A DNA stretch of 64,000 nucleotides from positions 84,556 through 148,555 of the forward strand of contig NZ_QRDQ01000013.1 in assembly GCF_003385895.1 (NCBI RefSeq), read 5' to 3'. The stretch is from Flavobacterium cutihirudinis. Lineage in GTDB: Bacteria > Bacteroidota > Bacteroidia > Flavobacteriales > Flavobacteriaceae. The position numbers and the translations under genes are program-made. Positions 27,044 through 36,218 of the stretch are shown in pieces; the first letter of the stretch is position 1, and the number at the start of each line of letters is the position of its first letter. A model generated the notes under the pieces. The model saw only the letters and a program-made list of their open reading frames with translations, was not told the origin of the DNA and ran no database searches.

Positions 27044-29548
27044 CTATGGATTAATTCTTAAGTCCTGACTTGCCATTAGAGGTTCATTATTGGTTCCTGT
27101 AATAACAATTTTTACTGCTTTTACGGGTTGTTTTGGAAAAATTGACACATTTCCGTAATCGAAAGCATCGCCTTTTATAAAATCAATTCCGTTATATGAA
27201 TACTCCACATAACCGTTGTTCACAATGAATCTTGGATGATGCGGAATTCCCGTTAATACATCAATTTTAGAAGAAGTTACAGGATTTGTAAAAGTGTATA
27301 AAATCCAATCGCCATTAGCACACGCAACATCAGTACGCAAATAAGTTTCGGCATTATAATCTTCTAAAGTCGAAATTGGGAATTTAGGATTTTCAGCCAT
27401 CGATGAGGTCACTTTTACTTCTGGCTCTAAATAAGGTGAACAATTGAAATTTACTTTTGCCGAAGATTCTTTTGTCTCTTTATTTTCAACAGTAAAATCT
27501 AAACGATACGTATTTTTTTCATTGTAATTCTCAATTACAAATCGAAGACGCGGTTTTGATTTCAGCGTTTTTTCATCAGCAAAACTTTGTACTAATTTAT
27601 CATTTTCAAAAAGAGAAACCGTTCTTACAACACCATTTGCTCTTGCATCTGCAGTTGGAGTAAAAGTTAAATACCAAATTCCGCTTTTATCAACGTGTTC
27701 CGAAATATTCTCTGAAATATTCAAAACCTCCACTTTAGAAGTACTCCAATTGGCAACAGGCAACTTCTCCACTTTTACCGCCGGACTTGCCACATCTTCA
27801 TTAAAAAAAGTGCGGAACATATACTGTTCGTAATCTTTTGTCTGAATTGGTTTTGTATATAAAGCCGATTGTCTTGTTGGTTCGTTTCCTTGCGCATCAA
27901 AACGAACAATTGCATTTTCATATGGTGGAGTTACCGTAATTGTCCCGTTTTGATAAATTGCAGTTGGCGGAAAATCTCTAAAAGCAATTCCCATATTTGC
28001 CAAACGCTGCAAATGACTGTGCGTTAATCTTCCGTAAAAATCCTCCCAGTTTTTGTCCTCTTTTTTAGACCATCCAATTTCAGATAAAGCACTGATTCTC
28101 GGATAACTTTGATATTCTACAAATCGAGTTGGACGATCTAAATATTCGCTCCACAAAGCGCCTTGAACTCCTTTTATCAATTTTTGTTGTTCCGGTGTCA
28201 AATCGTCATTCGGAATTGGTTCGAACGAATAGGCTCTTTTAGTATCTGTGATAGCGGCCCACCGATGGCCTCGCTCATTTTCAGATTGTGCCATGTCAAA
28301 ATATAGATATTGTCCTGGCATCATAATGGTTTCATATCCTTTTTTAGCCGATTCAATTCCGTAACTAATTCCCTGCCAAGCAGAAATAAGCGTATTTGGT
28401 TTTATTTCTCCGCCTTTTAAAATTTCATTCCAACCGTCCGTTTTTTTATGGTATTTATCTACAATTGTCTGAACCCTTTTAAAGAAATAATTCTGAAGCT
28501 GAAAACTATCCGTAAAACCTTCTTTTGCCATCAAAGCCTGACATTTTGGGCAATGTTCCCAATTGGCTCTGTTTACTTCATCTCCAGCAATATGAATATA
28601 TTCAAACGGAAACATTTCTGAAAATTCCCTGATAATCGAATCTAAAATTTGGTAGTTTTCTTCACGTCCCACGCACCAAACATTTTTCACTTCTCCCTGA
28701 ACACTTTTGAGTTCCTGACTTATAGCGCATCCAATTTCTGGATACGAAGCTGTTACTGCGCGCGAATGTCCCGGAATTTCAATTTCGGGCATTACCGAAA
28801 TTCCACGAGCCGATGCATACGCCACGACTTCTTTCATATCGGCCTGCGTGTAAAATCCGCCGTAACGTTTATCGCCAGATCCGTAAGATGGAAGCAAAAC
28901 TTCTCCCGGTCCTCTCCACGCGCCTTTTAAGGTTAAATCAGGCATTGATTTTATTTCGGCGCGCCAGCCATTGTCATCGGTTAAGTGCCAATGAAAAATA
29001 TTCATTTTATGCGCTGCCAGCCAGTCGATATAATTAAGAACCGTTTGTTTGTCAAAAAACTGACGTGAACAATCGAGCATCATACCGCGCCATTCAAAAC
29101 GTGGATAATCTTCTATTTTTGCAAATGGAATGCTTCCTTTTTTAACGTCTTTTGCTGAAGAAATCTGTAGTAAGGTTTGAAGTCCGTTTAAAACTCCGTT
29201 TGAAGATTTTCCTTTTATAAGAATTCCTTTTTTATTGATAGTCAATTTATAACCATCATTCGGAAGATTCATTTTTTCATCGACCAAAAATGCAATTGTA
29301 TTTTTTTTATGTTTATTTCCGATAGAAACAACTGGAATAATTCCTGTGTATTTCGAAAAAGAAGTCTTTATATAATCAGCACTTTTTTCTGCTTTTTTGT
29401 CTACAATAATTTGTACCGATGAAGGAATAATAAATGCTCCTTCTTTTTGCTCGACTTTAACCGGTTTCGGAATTATATCCAACTTCTGTGCTTGTAGGCA
29501 ACTCAAAGAACTTAGAAAAATGGCGATTAGTAAAATACTTTTTTTCAT
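27044..29548 (-). CDS. GH20 beta-N-acetylhexosaminidase, secreted
   Basis: Start chosen at the internal Met (MKKSILLIAIF) because it gives a proper signal peptide (1-21, ends LQAQ) and avoids overlap with the upstream gene; the product has 834 residues. The GH20b domain covers about 25-150 and the barrel about 152-500, with catalytic Asp323-Glu324 in HIAGDEVN and HWHLTDDNGWR (187-197). A chitobiase-type domain and an F5/8C-like module (about 720-834) follow. It sits between the GHL10 hydrolase (13 bp) and the AmiE-like serine hydrolase (4 bp). In this setting the natural substrate may be terminal GlcNAc of peptidoglycan fragments rather than N-glycan antennae. That is inferred from neighbours only. 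Confidence 0.92.
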   Translation of the reverse strand: MKKSILLIAIFLSSLSCLQAQKLDIIPKPVKVEQKEGAFIIPSSVQIIVDKKAEKSADYIKTSFSKYTGIIPVVSIGNKHKKNTIAFLVDEKMNLPNDGYKLTINKKGILIKGKSSNGVLNGLQTLLQISSAKDVKKGSIPFAKIEDYPRFEWRGMMLDCSRQFFDKQTVLNYIDWLAAHKMNIFHWHLTDDNGWRAEIKSMPDLTLKGAWRGPGEVLLPSYGSGDKRYGGFYTQADMKEVVAYASARGISVMPEIEIPGHSRAVTASYPEIGCAISQELKSVQGEVKNVWCVGREENYQILDSIIREFSEMFPFEYIHIAGDEVNRANWEHCPKCQALMAKEGFTDSFQLQNYFFKRVQTIVDKYHKKTDGWNEILKGGEIKPNTLISAWQGISYGIESAKKGYETIMMPGQYLYFDMAQSENERGHRWAAITDTKRAYSFEPIPNDDLTPEQQKLIKGVQGALWSEYLDRPTRFVEYQSYPRISALSEIGWSKKEDKNWEDFYGRLTHSHLQRLANMGIAFRDFPPTAIYQNGTITVTPPYENAIVRFDAQGNEPTRQSALYTKPIQTKDYEQYMFRTFFNEDVASPAVKVEKLPVANWSTSKVEVLNISENISEHVDKSGIWYLTFTPTADARANGVVRTVSLFENDKLVQSFADEKTLKSKPRLRFVIENYNEKNTYRLDFTVENKETKESSAKVNFNCSPYLEPEVKVTSSMAENPKFPISTLEDYNAETYLRTDVACANGDWILYTFTNPVTSSKIDVLTGIPHHPRFIVNNGYVEYSYNGIDFIKGDAFDYGNVSIFPKQPVKAVKIVITGTNNEPLMASQDLRINP

Positions 29549-29561
29549 GGCTTTTATCTTT

Positions 29562-31043
29562 TTATTTTGTTGTAAATTCAATTGGAGCGCTTTCAGTCTG
29601 GGTTTGACTTAAAGCGGAAATGGCATATATATAATGCTCGAAATCGGCATTTGGAACTTCTAATTTTGTTGCTGTGGTTACGTAATAAATATTCGCCGGA
29701 TTTGAGAAATCGGTTATTTTTCCTTTCGGGAATTTATAAATCACATATTTCTTATCATTAATTCCTGCCTTCCAGGTCAATGATGCATTATTGCCTTTTT
29801 TAGCAAATACAGCATTTGTTGGCGGTTGAGGTTTTATTCTTGTAATTCGGTTTGCTTCTGGCGTTAAGGCAATGTATTTATATGGTTTTTGAGTAAGCGG
29901 ATTTCGCAATGTATCTCCTTTCTTAAAGAATGAATTTGCTGTAAAATGCATCGAACCGTCTATTTGAGGTATTTTTCGAATCATTTCAATCTGCTTTACA
30001 ATTTGATCCGGGCTTCTCCACTCTGGTTCTTTCGCGGTATTCGAAATCTTATAATCGCCGTGGCCTACATAAACATTAGTTCCATATTTGTGTGCCGCCC
30101 ACCATTTTGCCAAAACTTCAAAATTGGCTCTGTCAAAACCAATGTGCCAATAAATTTGCGGTGTTACATAATCGATCCAGTTTTCTTTTTGCCATTTTAA
30201 AATATTGGCATACAAATCGTCATAATTGGTTGCTCCGGCTGTCGTATTTGATCCGTCTGAATCTTTGGCAATATTTCTCCAAACACCAAAAGGCGATATT
30301 CCGAATTCTACTTCTGGTTTATTCGCAATTATCGTGTCTCTGATTTGTTTAATAATCAAATCAACATTGTCTCTTCGCCAATCCCCTTTATCTTTAAATT
30401 GACGTGGTTCTTTAGCGAAAGCTTTTTCATCAGGGAACTCCTGTCCTTCAATTTTATATGGATAAAAATAATCATCCATATGAACGGCCTGAATATCATA
30501 ATTGCGAACTATTTCGCCTACCACAGAAGCCACAAAATCTCTAGTCTCTTTGTAACCCGGATTAAAATATCTAGATTTTCCGTACGTTAAAAATAATTCT
30601 GGTTTTTTAAAATACAAATGTGTTTTTGCCAAAACTTCTTTTACAGTATCTTTTTGTACACGATACGGATTCAGCCAAACATGAACATTCATTCCTCTTT
30701 TTCCGGCTTCATCAATCATCATTTGCAACGGATCAAATCCTGGAGCTACACCTTGAGTTCCGGTTATCCAATGCGATGCCGGTTCTTTTGTTGATTTGTA
30801 ATAGGCATCGGCCGTTGGTCGGATTTGAAAAATTACGGTGTTTAAATTATTTGATCTTAGATTATCTAAAATCATAATCATTTCAGATTTCATCTGCTTG
30901 TCTGATAATCCTGGTTTTGATGGCCAGTCGATATTGTCTACAGTTGATATCCACGCTGCACGCATTTCTCTTTTTGGTGATTCCTGACTGAAAAGTTTCG
31001 TTTGAAACAGCAGTATTAGAATTATGATTTTTAGACTTTTCAT
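29562..31043 (-). CDS. GHL10 (DUF187) glycosyl hydrolase, DigH/YddW-like, with C-terminal FN3-like domain
   Basis: Escherichia coli DigH (YddW) of this family cleaves denuded peptidoglycan strands. Start set at MKSLKIIILILL, giving a signal peptide (1-19, ends LFSQ) and 493 residues. The barrel carries the family blocks EMRAAWISTVDNIDWPSKPG, NTVIFQIRPTADAYY, GMNVHVWLNPYR, VHMDDYFYPY and GISPFGVWRN, with aspartates in MDDYFYPY as candidate catalysts. An FN3-like sandwich closes the protein (about 400-490). It lies 13 bp before GH20 and is the first of a tight GHL10-GH20-serine hydrolase set. Together with NamZ and MurQ it supports a peptidoglycan role. Other GHL10 members may act on other polymers. 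Confidence 0.88.
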   Translation of the reverse strand: MKSLKIIILILLFQTKLFSQESPKREMRAAWISTVDNIDWPSKPGLSDKQMKSEMIMILDNLRSNNLNTVIFQIRPTADAYYKSTKEPASHWITGTQGVAPGFDPLQMMIDEAGKRGMNVHVWLNPYRVQKDTVKEVLAKTHLYFKKPELFLTYGKSRYFNPGYKETRDFVASVVGEIVRNYDIQAVHMDDYFYPYKIEGQEFPDEKAFAKEPRQFKDKGDWRRDNVDLIIKQIRDTIIANKPEVEFGISPFGVWRNIAKDSDGSNTTAGATNYDDLYANILKWQKENWIDYVTPQIYWHIGFDRANFEVLAKWWAAHKYGTNVYVGHGDYKISNTAKEPEWRSPDQIVKQIEMIRKIPQIDGSMHFTANSFFKKGDTLRNPLTQKPYKYIALTPEANRITRIKPQPPTNAVFAKKGNNASLTWKAGINDKKYVIYKFPKGKITDFSNPANIYYVTTATKLEVPNADFEHYIYAISALSQTQTESAPIEFTTK

Positions 31044-31203
31044 AAGGTTGTGTTTTTGGTTCGTTAATGTTGTAAAAAACAAATGCAGGCTATTTTTTTC
31101 TCTCGCAGATTTAGCAGATTCAACAGATTAATTTGTGCAATTAGTGGCGAAAAAATCTTTTATATCAACTTAATCTGTGGCTATTCTAATTGGCTAAAAA
31201 ATA

Positions 31204-31230
31204 CCTAACAGGTTTTGAAAACCTGTTAGG
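31204..31230. repeat. Palindromic intergenic repeat (CCTAACAGGTTTT type)
   Basis: Perfect 13-base arms around a single G. Related palindromes (CCTGCAAGGTTTT and similar) occur at 54552-54578 and 54642-54667. It lies in the 248 bp gap between the esterase and GHL10 genes and may act as a weak terminator or be a dispersed repeat. Confidence 0.7.
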
Positions 31231-31291
31231 ATAGGTAACCAACCAAGTTTTATGTGTTGCTTTATCGTCTATTGCAACACATAAGTTTTTA

Positions 31292-32113
31292 TTATTTTGT
31301 TTTCTCTTTGAAAAAATTATTGAAGAACAATAATTGGAACTTTAATGAATTTTCCCAATAAGCCAAATTATGTTCTCCCGGACGTTCGATGTAATCGTGA
31401 TTTATTTTTAATGCCAACATTTTTTGATGAAGTTGCCTGTTTACTTCCATAAAAAAATCATCAACGCCGCAATCTATAATCAGTTTTAAATTATTGTCTT
31501 TTACCAGATCAAGCATATTGGTAACAGTATTTTTATCCCAATTTTCAGGGAAATCGGTTATTGAACCAAGACGTTTTTTTATGTCCCAATTTTCCGGAAA
31601 CGGACGAAAATCAACTCCGCCACTCATACTTCCTGCTGCGCCAAATACATCCTGATGCTTAAATGATAAATACAAAGCGCCGTGTCCGCCCATGCTCAAA
31701 CCTGTTATCGCTCTGCCTTCGCGTTTCGAAATTGTTTTGTAATTTTTATCTATAAAAGGAACTAATTCATTGATTACATAAGTTTCATATTTAAAACTCG
31801 GATCTATTGGGCTATCAAAATACCAGCTTGAATAATTTCCGTCAACACCGATCGCTATAAAACCGTATTGATCAACCTGTTTGCCAAGGTCTTTAAAGTC
31901 TTTTGCCCAACTTCTGTAATTGCCGCTGTAGCCGTGAAGAAGATACACAACCGGAAATCTATCTTTACTTTTTTTATAATTATCAGGAACTATTACACAG
32001 GTTTTTATATTCTTATTCATTGAAGAACTGAAAACCTGAATGGTATCTATTTTGGCTGCTTTTGCAGAAAAAAATACGAATGTCAGAAGTAGAGTGAAGA
32101 TTGCTTTTTTCAT
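31292..32113 (-). CDS. Secreted esterase of the esterase D/tributyrin esterase family
   Basis: A 273-residue alpha/beta hydrolase with a signal peptide (1-20). Visible are VYLLHGYSG (56-64, oxyanion region), the nucleophile Ser140 in TGLSMGGHGA, an acid in DCGVDDFF and a catalytic-type His in GEHNLAYWE. Members remove acyl groups from small or carbohydrate esters. Position between the dehydrogenase (41 bp) and GHL10 genes suggests de-O-acetylation of a glycan before exo-hydrolases act; O-acetyl groups on MurNAc are a plausible target. S-formylglutathione hydrolase is unlikely because the protein is exported. Confidence 0.83.
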   Translation of the reverse strand: MKKAIFTLLLTFVFFSAKAAKIDTIQVFSSSMNKNIKTCVIVPDNYKKSKDRFPVVYLLHGYSGNYRSWAKDFKDLGKQVDQYGFIAIGVDGNYSSWYFDSPIDPSFKYETYVINELVPFIDKNYKTISKREGRAITGLSMGGHGALYLSFKHQDVFGAAGSMSGGVDFRPFPENWDIKKRLGSITDFPENWDKNTVTNMLDLVKDNNLKLIIDCGVDDFFMEVNRQLHQKMLALKINHDYIERPGEHNLAYWENSLKFQLLFFNNFFKEKTK

Positions 32114-32154
32114 AAAATCTTTTTTAAACGGTTAGATCATCAAATTTCAGAAAC

Positions 32155-35070
32155 TTATTTCAAACAATCTCTTAAAATCGTTACAGGATGCATTGCTTTT
32201 CTATTTGTTCCGTCAAAAATCTGATGACGACAACTTGTTCCTGCTGCTGCAATTGCTGTTGTTGCTTCCGTTGCTCGAATTTTTGGAAACAATGTATCCT
32301 CACCCATTTGCATGCTTATATCATAATGTTCTTTTTCGTAACCAAATGAACCTGCCATTCCGCAACAACCTGAATTATAAATGGTAACCGAACTGTTTTT
32401 TGGCAAATTCAGCATCGCAAAAGAAGCTTCAACCGTACTTAAGGATTTCTGATGGCAGTGTCCGTGAATCTTTATAGTTTTTTCCTTATCGGAAAATTGT
32501 CCTGAATGGATTTTCTCTTTTGTAATTTCTCTTTTAAAGAATTCTTCTATTGTAAAAGTATTTTTCGAAAGTTTTTCAGCACTTTCTTTGTCTTTTGCCA
32601 AACGAATGTATTCGTCTCTAAAAGACAAAATTGCAGATGGTTCAATTCCGATTAAAGGTGTATCTTCTGAAATTAAATCTTTAAAAATAGTCACATTTTT
32701 ATTTGCAATTTCCTGCGCTTGCTCGAGAAAACCTTTAGAAATAAAGGCTCTTCCGCTTTCTTCGTGATTGATTATTTCTACCTTATAACCTAAAGCAGTC
32801 AATAATTCATAAGCATCAATTCCGACTTGAACGTCATAATAGTTGGTAAATTCATCGCAAAAAAGATACACTTTGCCATTTGCGAAAGAATTGTTTTCTG
32901 CCAATTTTCGGTTCTTCGCATACCATTTTCTGAAAGTTGCGGGAGCCAATAACGGAACTTGTCTTTTTGGAGCAATTCCCATACTTTTTTTGACCAAAGA
33001 CAAATTAGAAACAAAATTCGTCATCGTTGGCGTAATACTTCCGAGCTTATTTAATTTGGAATTAAAAGCAAATATTTTACTGCGAAGCGAAAAACCATTT
33101 GCTTTTTGGTACTGATATAAAAATTCCGATTTTAAAGTCGCAATATCAACATTACTAGGGCATTCGCTTGCACAAGCTTTACAACTTACACATAACTCAA
33201 ATACTTTATATAATTCTTCGTGATCAAATTTATTATCCTTTTCAGAATGAGTAAGATATTCTCGAAGTGCATTGGCTCTGGCGCGAGTTGTATCTTTTTC
33301 GTTTCGGGTTGCACGGTAACTCGGGCATAAAGTACCGCCGGCAGAAGGCAGTTTGCGACAATCGCCCGAACCGTTGCATTTTTCGGCGGCGCGTAAAACT
33401 CCTAAACTGTCTGAGAAATCCTGAATGGTTTTAATTTCCGGTTCAATCCTTCCTGCTTCAAAACGAAGGTTTTCATCCATTTTAGAAGTATTTACAATTT
33501 TCCCAACGTTTAAAATGGTATTGGGATCAAATGCTTTTTTTATTCGTTTCAGCAGTTCGTAGTTTTTATCGCCTATCATAAAAGGGAGAAATTCGCCTCT
33601 TAAAATTCCGTCGCCATGTTCACCGCTTAACGAACCTCTGTATTTTTTTACCAAATGTGCCACTTCCGTGGATAAATTTCTAAACTGATGTAATCCCTCT
33701 TTTGTTTTTAAATTTATCTTCGGACGCAAATGCAATTCTCCAGCTCCCGCATGCGCATAATAAATGGCACTTTGTCCGTGTCTTTCCATCATGGCTGCAA
33801 AATCGGCAATATAATTTGGAAGATCACTTAATTCTACTGCTGTATCTTCAATTGAATCAGCAGCTTTATCATCGCCTACAATACTTCCTAAAAGGCCTAA
33901 ACCAGCTTTACGAACCTCATTAACTTTGTCAATGTCTGTTCCGTAAATTTTTGGCAAAGCATATCCGAAACCATTATTTTCTAAATCTCTAATTAATGCA
34001 TCGGCTTGTAATTCGGCATCTTCCATGCTAATGTGCGATCCAACTTCAAGCATAATAACTGCTTTAGGTTCTCCCACAATAAAAAATCGGTTTTTTGCTT
34101 GTTCTCTATTGGTTTTGGTACAATCTAAAATAGTGTCGTCCATCATTTCACAAGTATACAAATGATGTTTCATTGCGGTAACAACCGCTTCTAAACTTTC
34201 CTGAATAGTATGAAAATGCGCCACAACCATAATAGTATTGGTTGGTGGTAAATCGTCAACTTTCAGCGTGATTTCTGTAGTAAAAGCAAGAGTTCCTTCA
34301 CTTCCGCAAAGCAATTTACCTAGATTTATAGTGTCTTCTGTACCTGAAAACAATTTAGATTTTAATAATATATCAATCGCGTAACCCGTATTTCTTCTGT
34401 GAATTTCAGGTTTTGGGAATTCCCTATGAATTTCTTCTTGATTTTCTTTATTCGACAACTCTTCGTAAATCGTTTGATAGATTTTATTTTCGAGCGTATC
34501 CCCTTTTGTTTTCTCAATAAATTCCTCCGAAGACAAATCCTTAAAAACCACTTTACTTCCGTCACTTAAAACTGCTTTGATTTCAACAATTTTATCTCGG
34601 GTCACGCCATATCGAATAGAAGTTGTTCCTGAGGAATTATTCCCGACCATACCGCCAATCATGCAGCGATTTGTAGTTGAGGTTGTCGGGCTGAAAAATA
34701 ATCCGTGCGGTTTTAAGTATAAATTCAGTTCATCGCGAATTACTCCTGGTTGTACTGTTATGGTTTTCTTTTGAGCATCAAAAGCAACAATCTTAGTAAA
34801 ATGTTTAGAAACATCTACAATAATTCCGTTTCCAACAGTTTGCCCAGCCAGCGAAGTTCCTGCTGTTCTAGGTGTTATTGAAATATTATTTTCTGAAGCA
34901 AAACGAATTATTTTTACAATATCTTCTTCGGTTTTTGGAACCGCAACAGCTTCCGGAATAATTCTATAAGCAGAAGCATCTGTAGCGTAAAGCTTTTTAT
35001 GAAGTTCATCATAAAATAGATTTCCTTCTAATGAATCGGATAATTGTTGAAATGGGAAAGAATTGGGCAT
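32155..35070 (-). CDS. FAD-linked oxidase fused to 4Fe-4S and CCG domains, probable D-lactate dehydrogenase
   Basis: A 971-residue cytoplasmic or membrane-associated fusion. The FAD-binding (PCMH) part covers about 20-270 with RTAGTSLAGQTVGNG, and the FAD-oxidase C domain about 275-525 with GEHGDGILRGEF. Cys565, Cys571 and Cys582 form one cysteine group, and Cys627, Cys630, Cys633 and Cys637 a 4Fe-4S ligand set (CVSCKACASECP). The C-terminal part carries HGHCHQKSL and GCCGMAGSFG, typical of GlcF/LldE-type CCG domains. Relatives oxidise D-2-hydroxyacids (D-lactate, glycolate, D-2-hydroxyglutarate in E. coli YdiJ). MurQ, encoded nearby, releases D-lactate from MurNAc-6-phosphate, so D-lactate is the favoured substrate. 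The promoter region carries two copies of the motif also found at deoR and susC. Confidence 0.85.
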   Translation of the reverse strand: MPNSFPFQQLSDSLEGNLFYDELHKKLYATDASAYRIIPEAVAVPKTEEDIVKIIRFASENNISITPRTAGTSLAGQTVGNGIIVDVSKHFTKIVAFDAQKKTITVQPGVIRDELNLYLKPHGLFFSPTTSTTNRCMIGGMVGNNSSGTTSIRYGVTRDKIVEIKAVLSDGSKVVFKDLSSEEFIEKTKGDTLENKIYQTIYEELSNKENQEEIHREFPKPEIHRRNTGYAIDILLKSKLFSGTEDTINLGKLLCGSEGTLAFTTEITLKVDDLPPTNTIMVVAHFHTIQESLEAVVTAMKHHLYTCEMMDDTILDCTKTNREQAKNRFFIVGEPKAVIMLEVGSHISMEDAELQADALIRDLENNGFGYALPKIYGTDIDKVNEVRKAGLGLLGSIVGDDKAADSIEDTAVELSDLPNYIADFAAMMERHGQSAIYYAHAGAGELHLRPKINLKTKEGLHQFRNLSTEVAHLVKKYRGSLSGEHGDGILRGEFLPFMIGDKNYELLKRIKKAFDPNTILNVGKIVNTSKMDENLRFEAGRIEPEIKTIQDFSDSLGVLRAAEKCNGSGDCRKLPSAGGTLCPSYRATRNEKDTTRARANALREYLTHSEKDNKFDHEELYKVFELCVSCKACASECPSNVDIATLKSEFLYQYQKANGFSLRSKIFAFNSKLNKLGSITPTMTNFVSNLSLVKKSMGIAPKRQVPLLAPATFRKWYAKNRKLAENNSFANGKVYLFCDEFTNYYDVQVGIDAYELLTALGYKVEIINHEESGRAFISKGFLEQAQEIANKNVTIFKDLISEDTPLIGIEPSAILSFRDEYIRLAKDKESAEKLSKNTFTIEEFFKREITKEKIHSGQFSDKEKTIKIHGHCHQKSLSTVEASFAMLNLPKNSSVTIYNSGCCGMAGSFGYEKEHYDISMQMGEDTLFPKIRATEATTAIAAAGTSCRHQIFDGTNRKAMHPVTILRDCLK

Positions 35071-35116
35071 TGAGTAAGTATTGTTTTTTTAATACAAATG
35101 GTAAACTTTAATTTAA

Positions 35117-35198
35117 CAAATATATACAAAAAACAAACTGATTTCATTATTTTGCGTTATTTAACAAAATTAAATTTAAAACACGAAAAATAACGCAA
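35117..35198 (-). promoter_or_regulatory. Promoter of the dehydrogenase gene with two predicted DeoR sites
   Basis: On the minus strand TATATTTG (35117-35124) matches the Bacteroidota -7 element TAnnTTTG. TTTTGCGTTATTT at 35150-35162 overlaps the expected -33 region, and the inverted copy AAAAATAACGCAA lies at 35186-35198. The same motif recurs between deoR and susC. Binding by the adjacent DeoR protein is inferred. Confidence 0.65.
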
Positions 35199-35220
35199 GT
35201 ATTAAAAAGCAAATTACAAA

Positions 35221-35970
35221 TTAAAGTACAAAAACCCCAGATTTTTTATACTCATCGAACCTTGAATCATTCGGATCTAACTCTGTAACGATAGTATCCA
35301 ACTGACTAATTTCGCAAACACTATGCGGCATTTTTGTATCCAGTTTATTTGAAGTAAACATAGAAACCACTCTATCAGAAGCCTCAATCATAGCTTTCTT
35401 GACAATTGACACTTCGTAACCAACTTCAGTAAGCCCTTGTTTTACATTAATGCTACTGGCACCGATGAAGCAAATATCGGCCTTAATTTTGGAAACAACC
35501 TGAATTACATCCATACCAATTGTCACCATTGCGTTTTTCTGCATCTTTCCTCCAATAAATATCAAATCAATATTTGGATGTTGTGACAATTGCATGGCTA
35601 TTGGCAAACTATACGTATATATAGTAGCTTTTAATTCTGCAGGAATAAGCTTTGCGAAAACCAAATTTGTACTTCCTCCACTCATAATAATAACCTGTCC
35701 GTCACGTAATAAAGATAATGCCTTAGCTACAATTCTCTTTTTTTCCTCCTCGGCGTTAATATCAATATTAAAAACATCGGCAGCTTTTTCTTTAACCTGA
35801 ACTGCACCTCCATAAACCTTCTCAAGTAGCTTCTTGCCGTCCAACTCGTTTAAATCCCTTCTTATTGTATCCTCAGACAAATCCAACGCAAGTGCCAAAT
35901 CTGTCGTAACAACTTTTTGCTCTTCAATAAGTTTGGTCATTATATATTTATGTCTTTCCGCTTTCAGCAT
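35221..35970 (-). CDS. DeoR-family transcriptional regulator
   Basis: A 249-residue DNA-binding regulator. The N-terminal helix-turn-helix (about 6-57) has the family signature VTTDLALALDLSEDTIRRDLNELD followed by GGAV. The C-terminal DeoRC sensor domain (about 75-235) has the phosphosugar-fold blocks IIMSGGST and FIGASSI. Such regulators usually sense a phosphorylated sugar; GlcNAc-6-phosphate or MurNAc-6-phosphate would fit this locus. It is divergent from susC and lies upstream of the dehydrogenase. Repeated GCGTTATT elements at all three promoters suggest it controls itself, the dehydrogenase operon and susCD. Confidence 0.93.
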   Translation of the reverse strand: MLKAERHKYIMTKLIEEQKVVTTDLALALDLSEDTIRRDLNELDGKKLLEKVYGGAVQVKEKAADVFNIDINAEEEKKRIVAKALSLLRDGQVIIMSGGSTNLVFAKLIPAELKATIYTYSLPIAMQLSQHPNIDLIFIGGKMQKNAMVTIGMDVIQVVSKIKADICFIGASSINVKQGLTEVGYEVSIVKKAMIEASDRVVSMFTSNKLDTKMPHSVCEISQLDTIVTELDPNDSRFDEYKKSGVFVL

Positions 35971-35994
35971 TTTCCAGAGATTAAAAATTCAGAA

Positions 35995-36060
35995 CAAATA
36001 TATCAAATAATTCTATTCACCGACAGAAGATATGTTAAGAAATGCAATAGTTTGCGTTTT
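35995..36060 (-). promoter_or_regulatory. Predicted deoR promoter with one motif copy
   Basis: TATATTTG on the minus strand at 35995-36002 lies 25 bp before the deoR start codon. TTTGCGTTTT at 36051-36060 is a partial copy of the GCGTTATT motif. Autoregulation is inferred. Confidence 0.55.
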
Positions 36061-36103
36061 TTGAATTATACATAACAACAGGAGGGAATTGACATACAAA
36101 ATA

Positions 36104-36186
36104 TGCGTTATTTTGCGTTATTTTTAGCTGTTTTATAAAAAATATTACAAAATGTCGCATTTATATGCAATAAATAAATATATTTG
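36104..36186 (+). promoter_or_regulatory. Predicted susC promoter with tandem DeoR-type sites
   Basis: TGCGTTA occurs at 36104-36110 and again at 36114-36120, exactly one helical turn apart, giving TGCGTTATTTTGCGTTATTT. TATATTTG at 36179-36186 is the likely -7 element, 33 bp before the start codon. No clear -33 TTG is seen, which would fit a promoter needing or blocked by a regulator. Confidence 0.6.
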
Positions 36187-36218
36187 CTCAACAACAACCA
36201 TAAAAAACCAGATTAATC

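Noticed and set aside
32155..35070. Annotating the dehydrogenase as YdiJ (D-2-hydroxyglutarate dehydrogenase)
   Set aside because: The architecture fits both, but the shared promoter motif with susC and the presence of MurQ favour D-lactate; kept only as an alternative.
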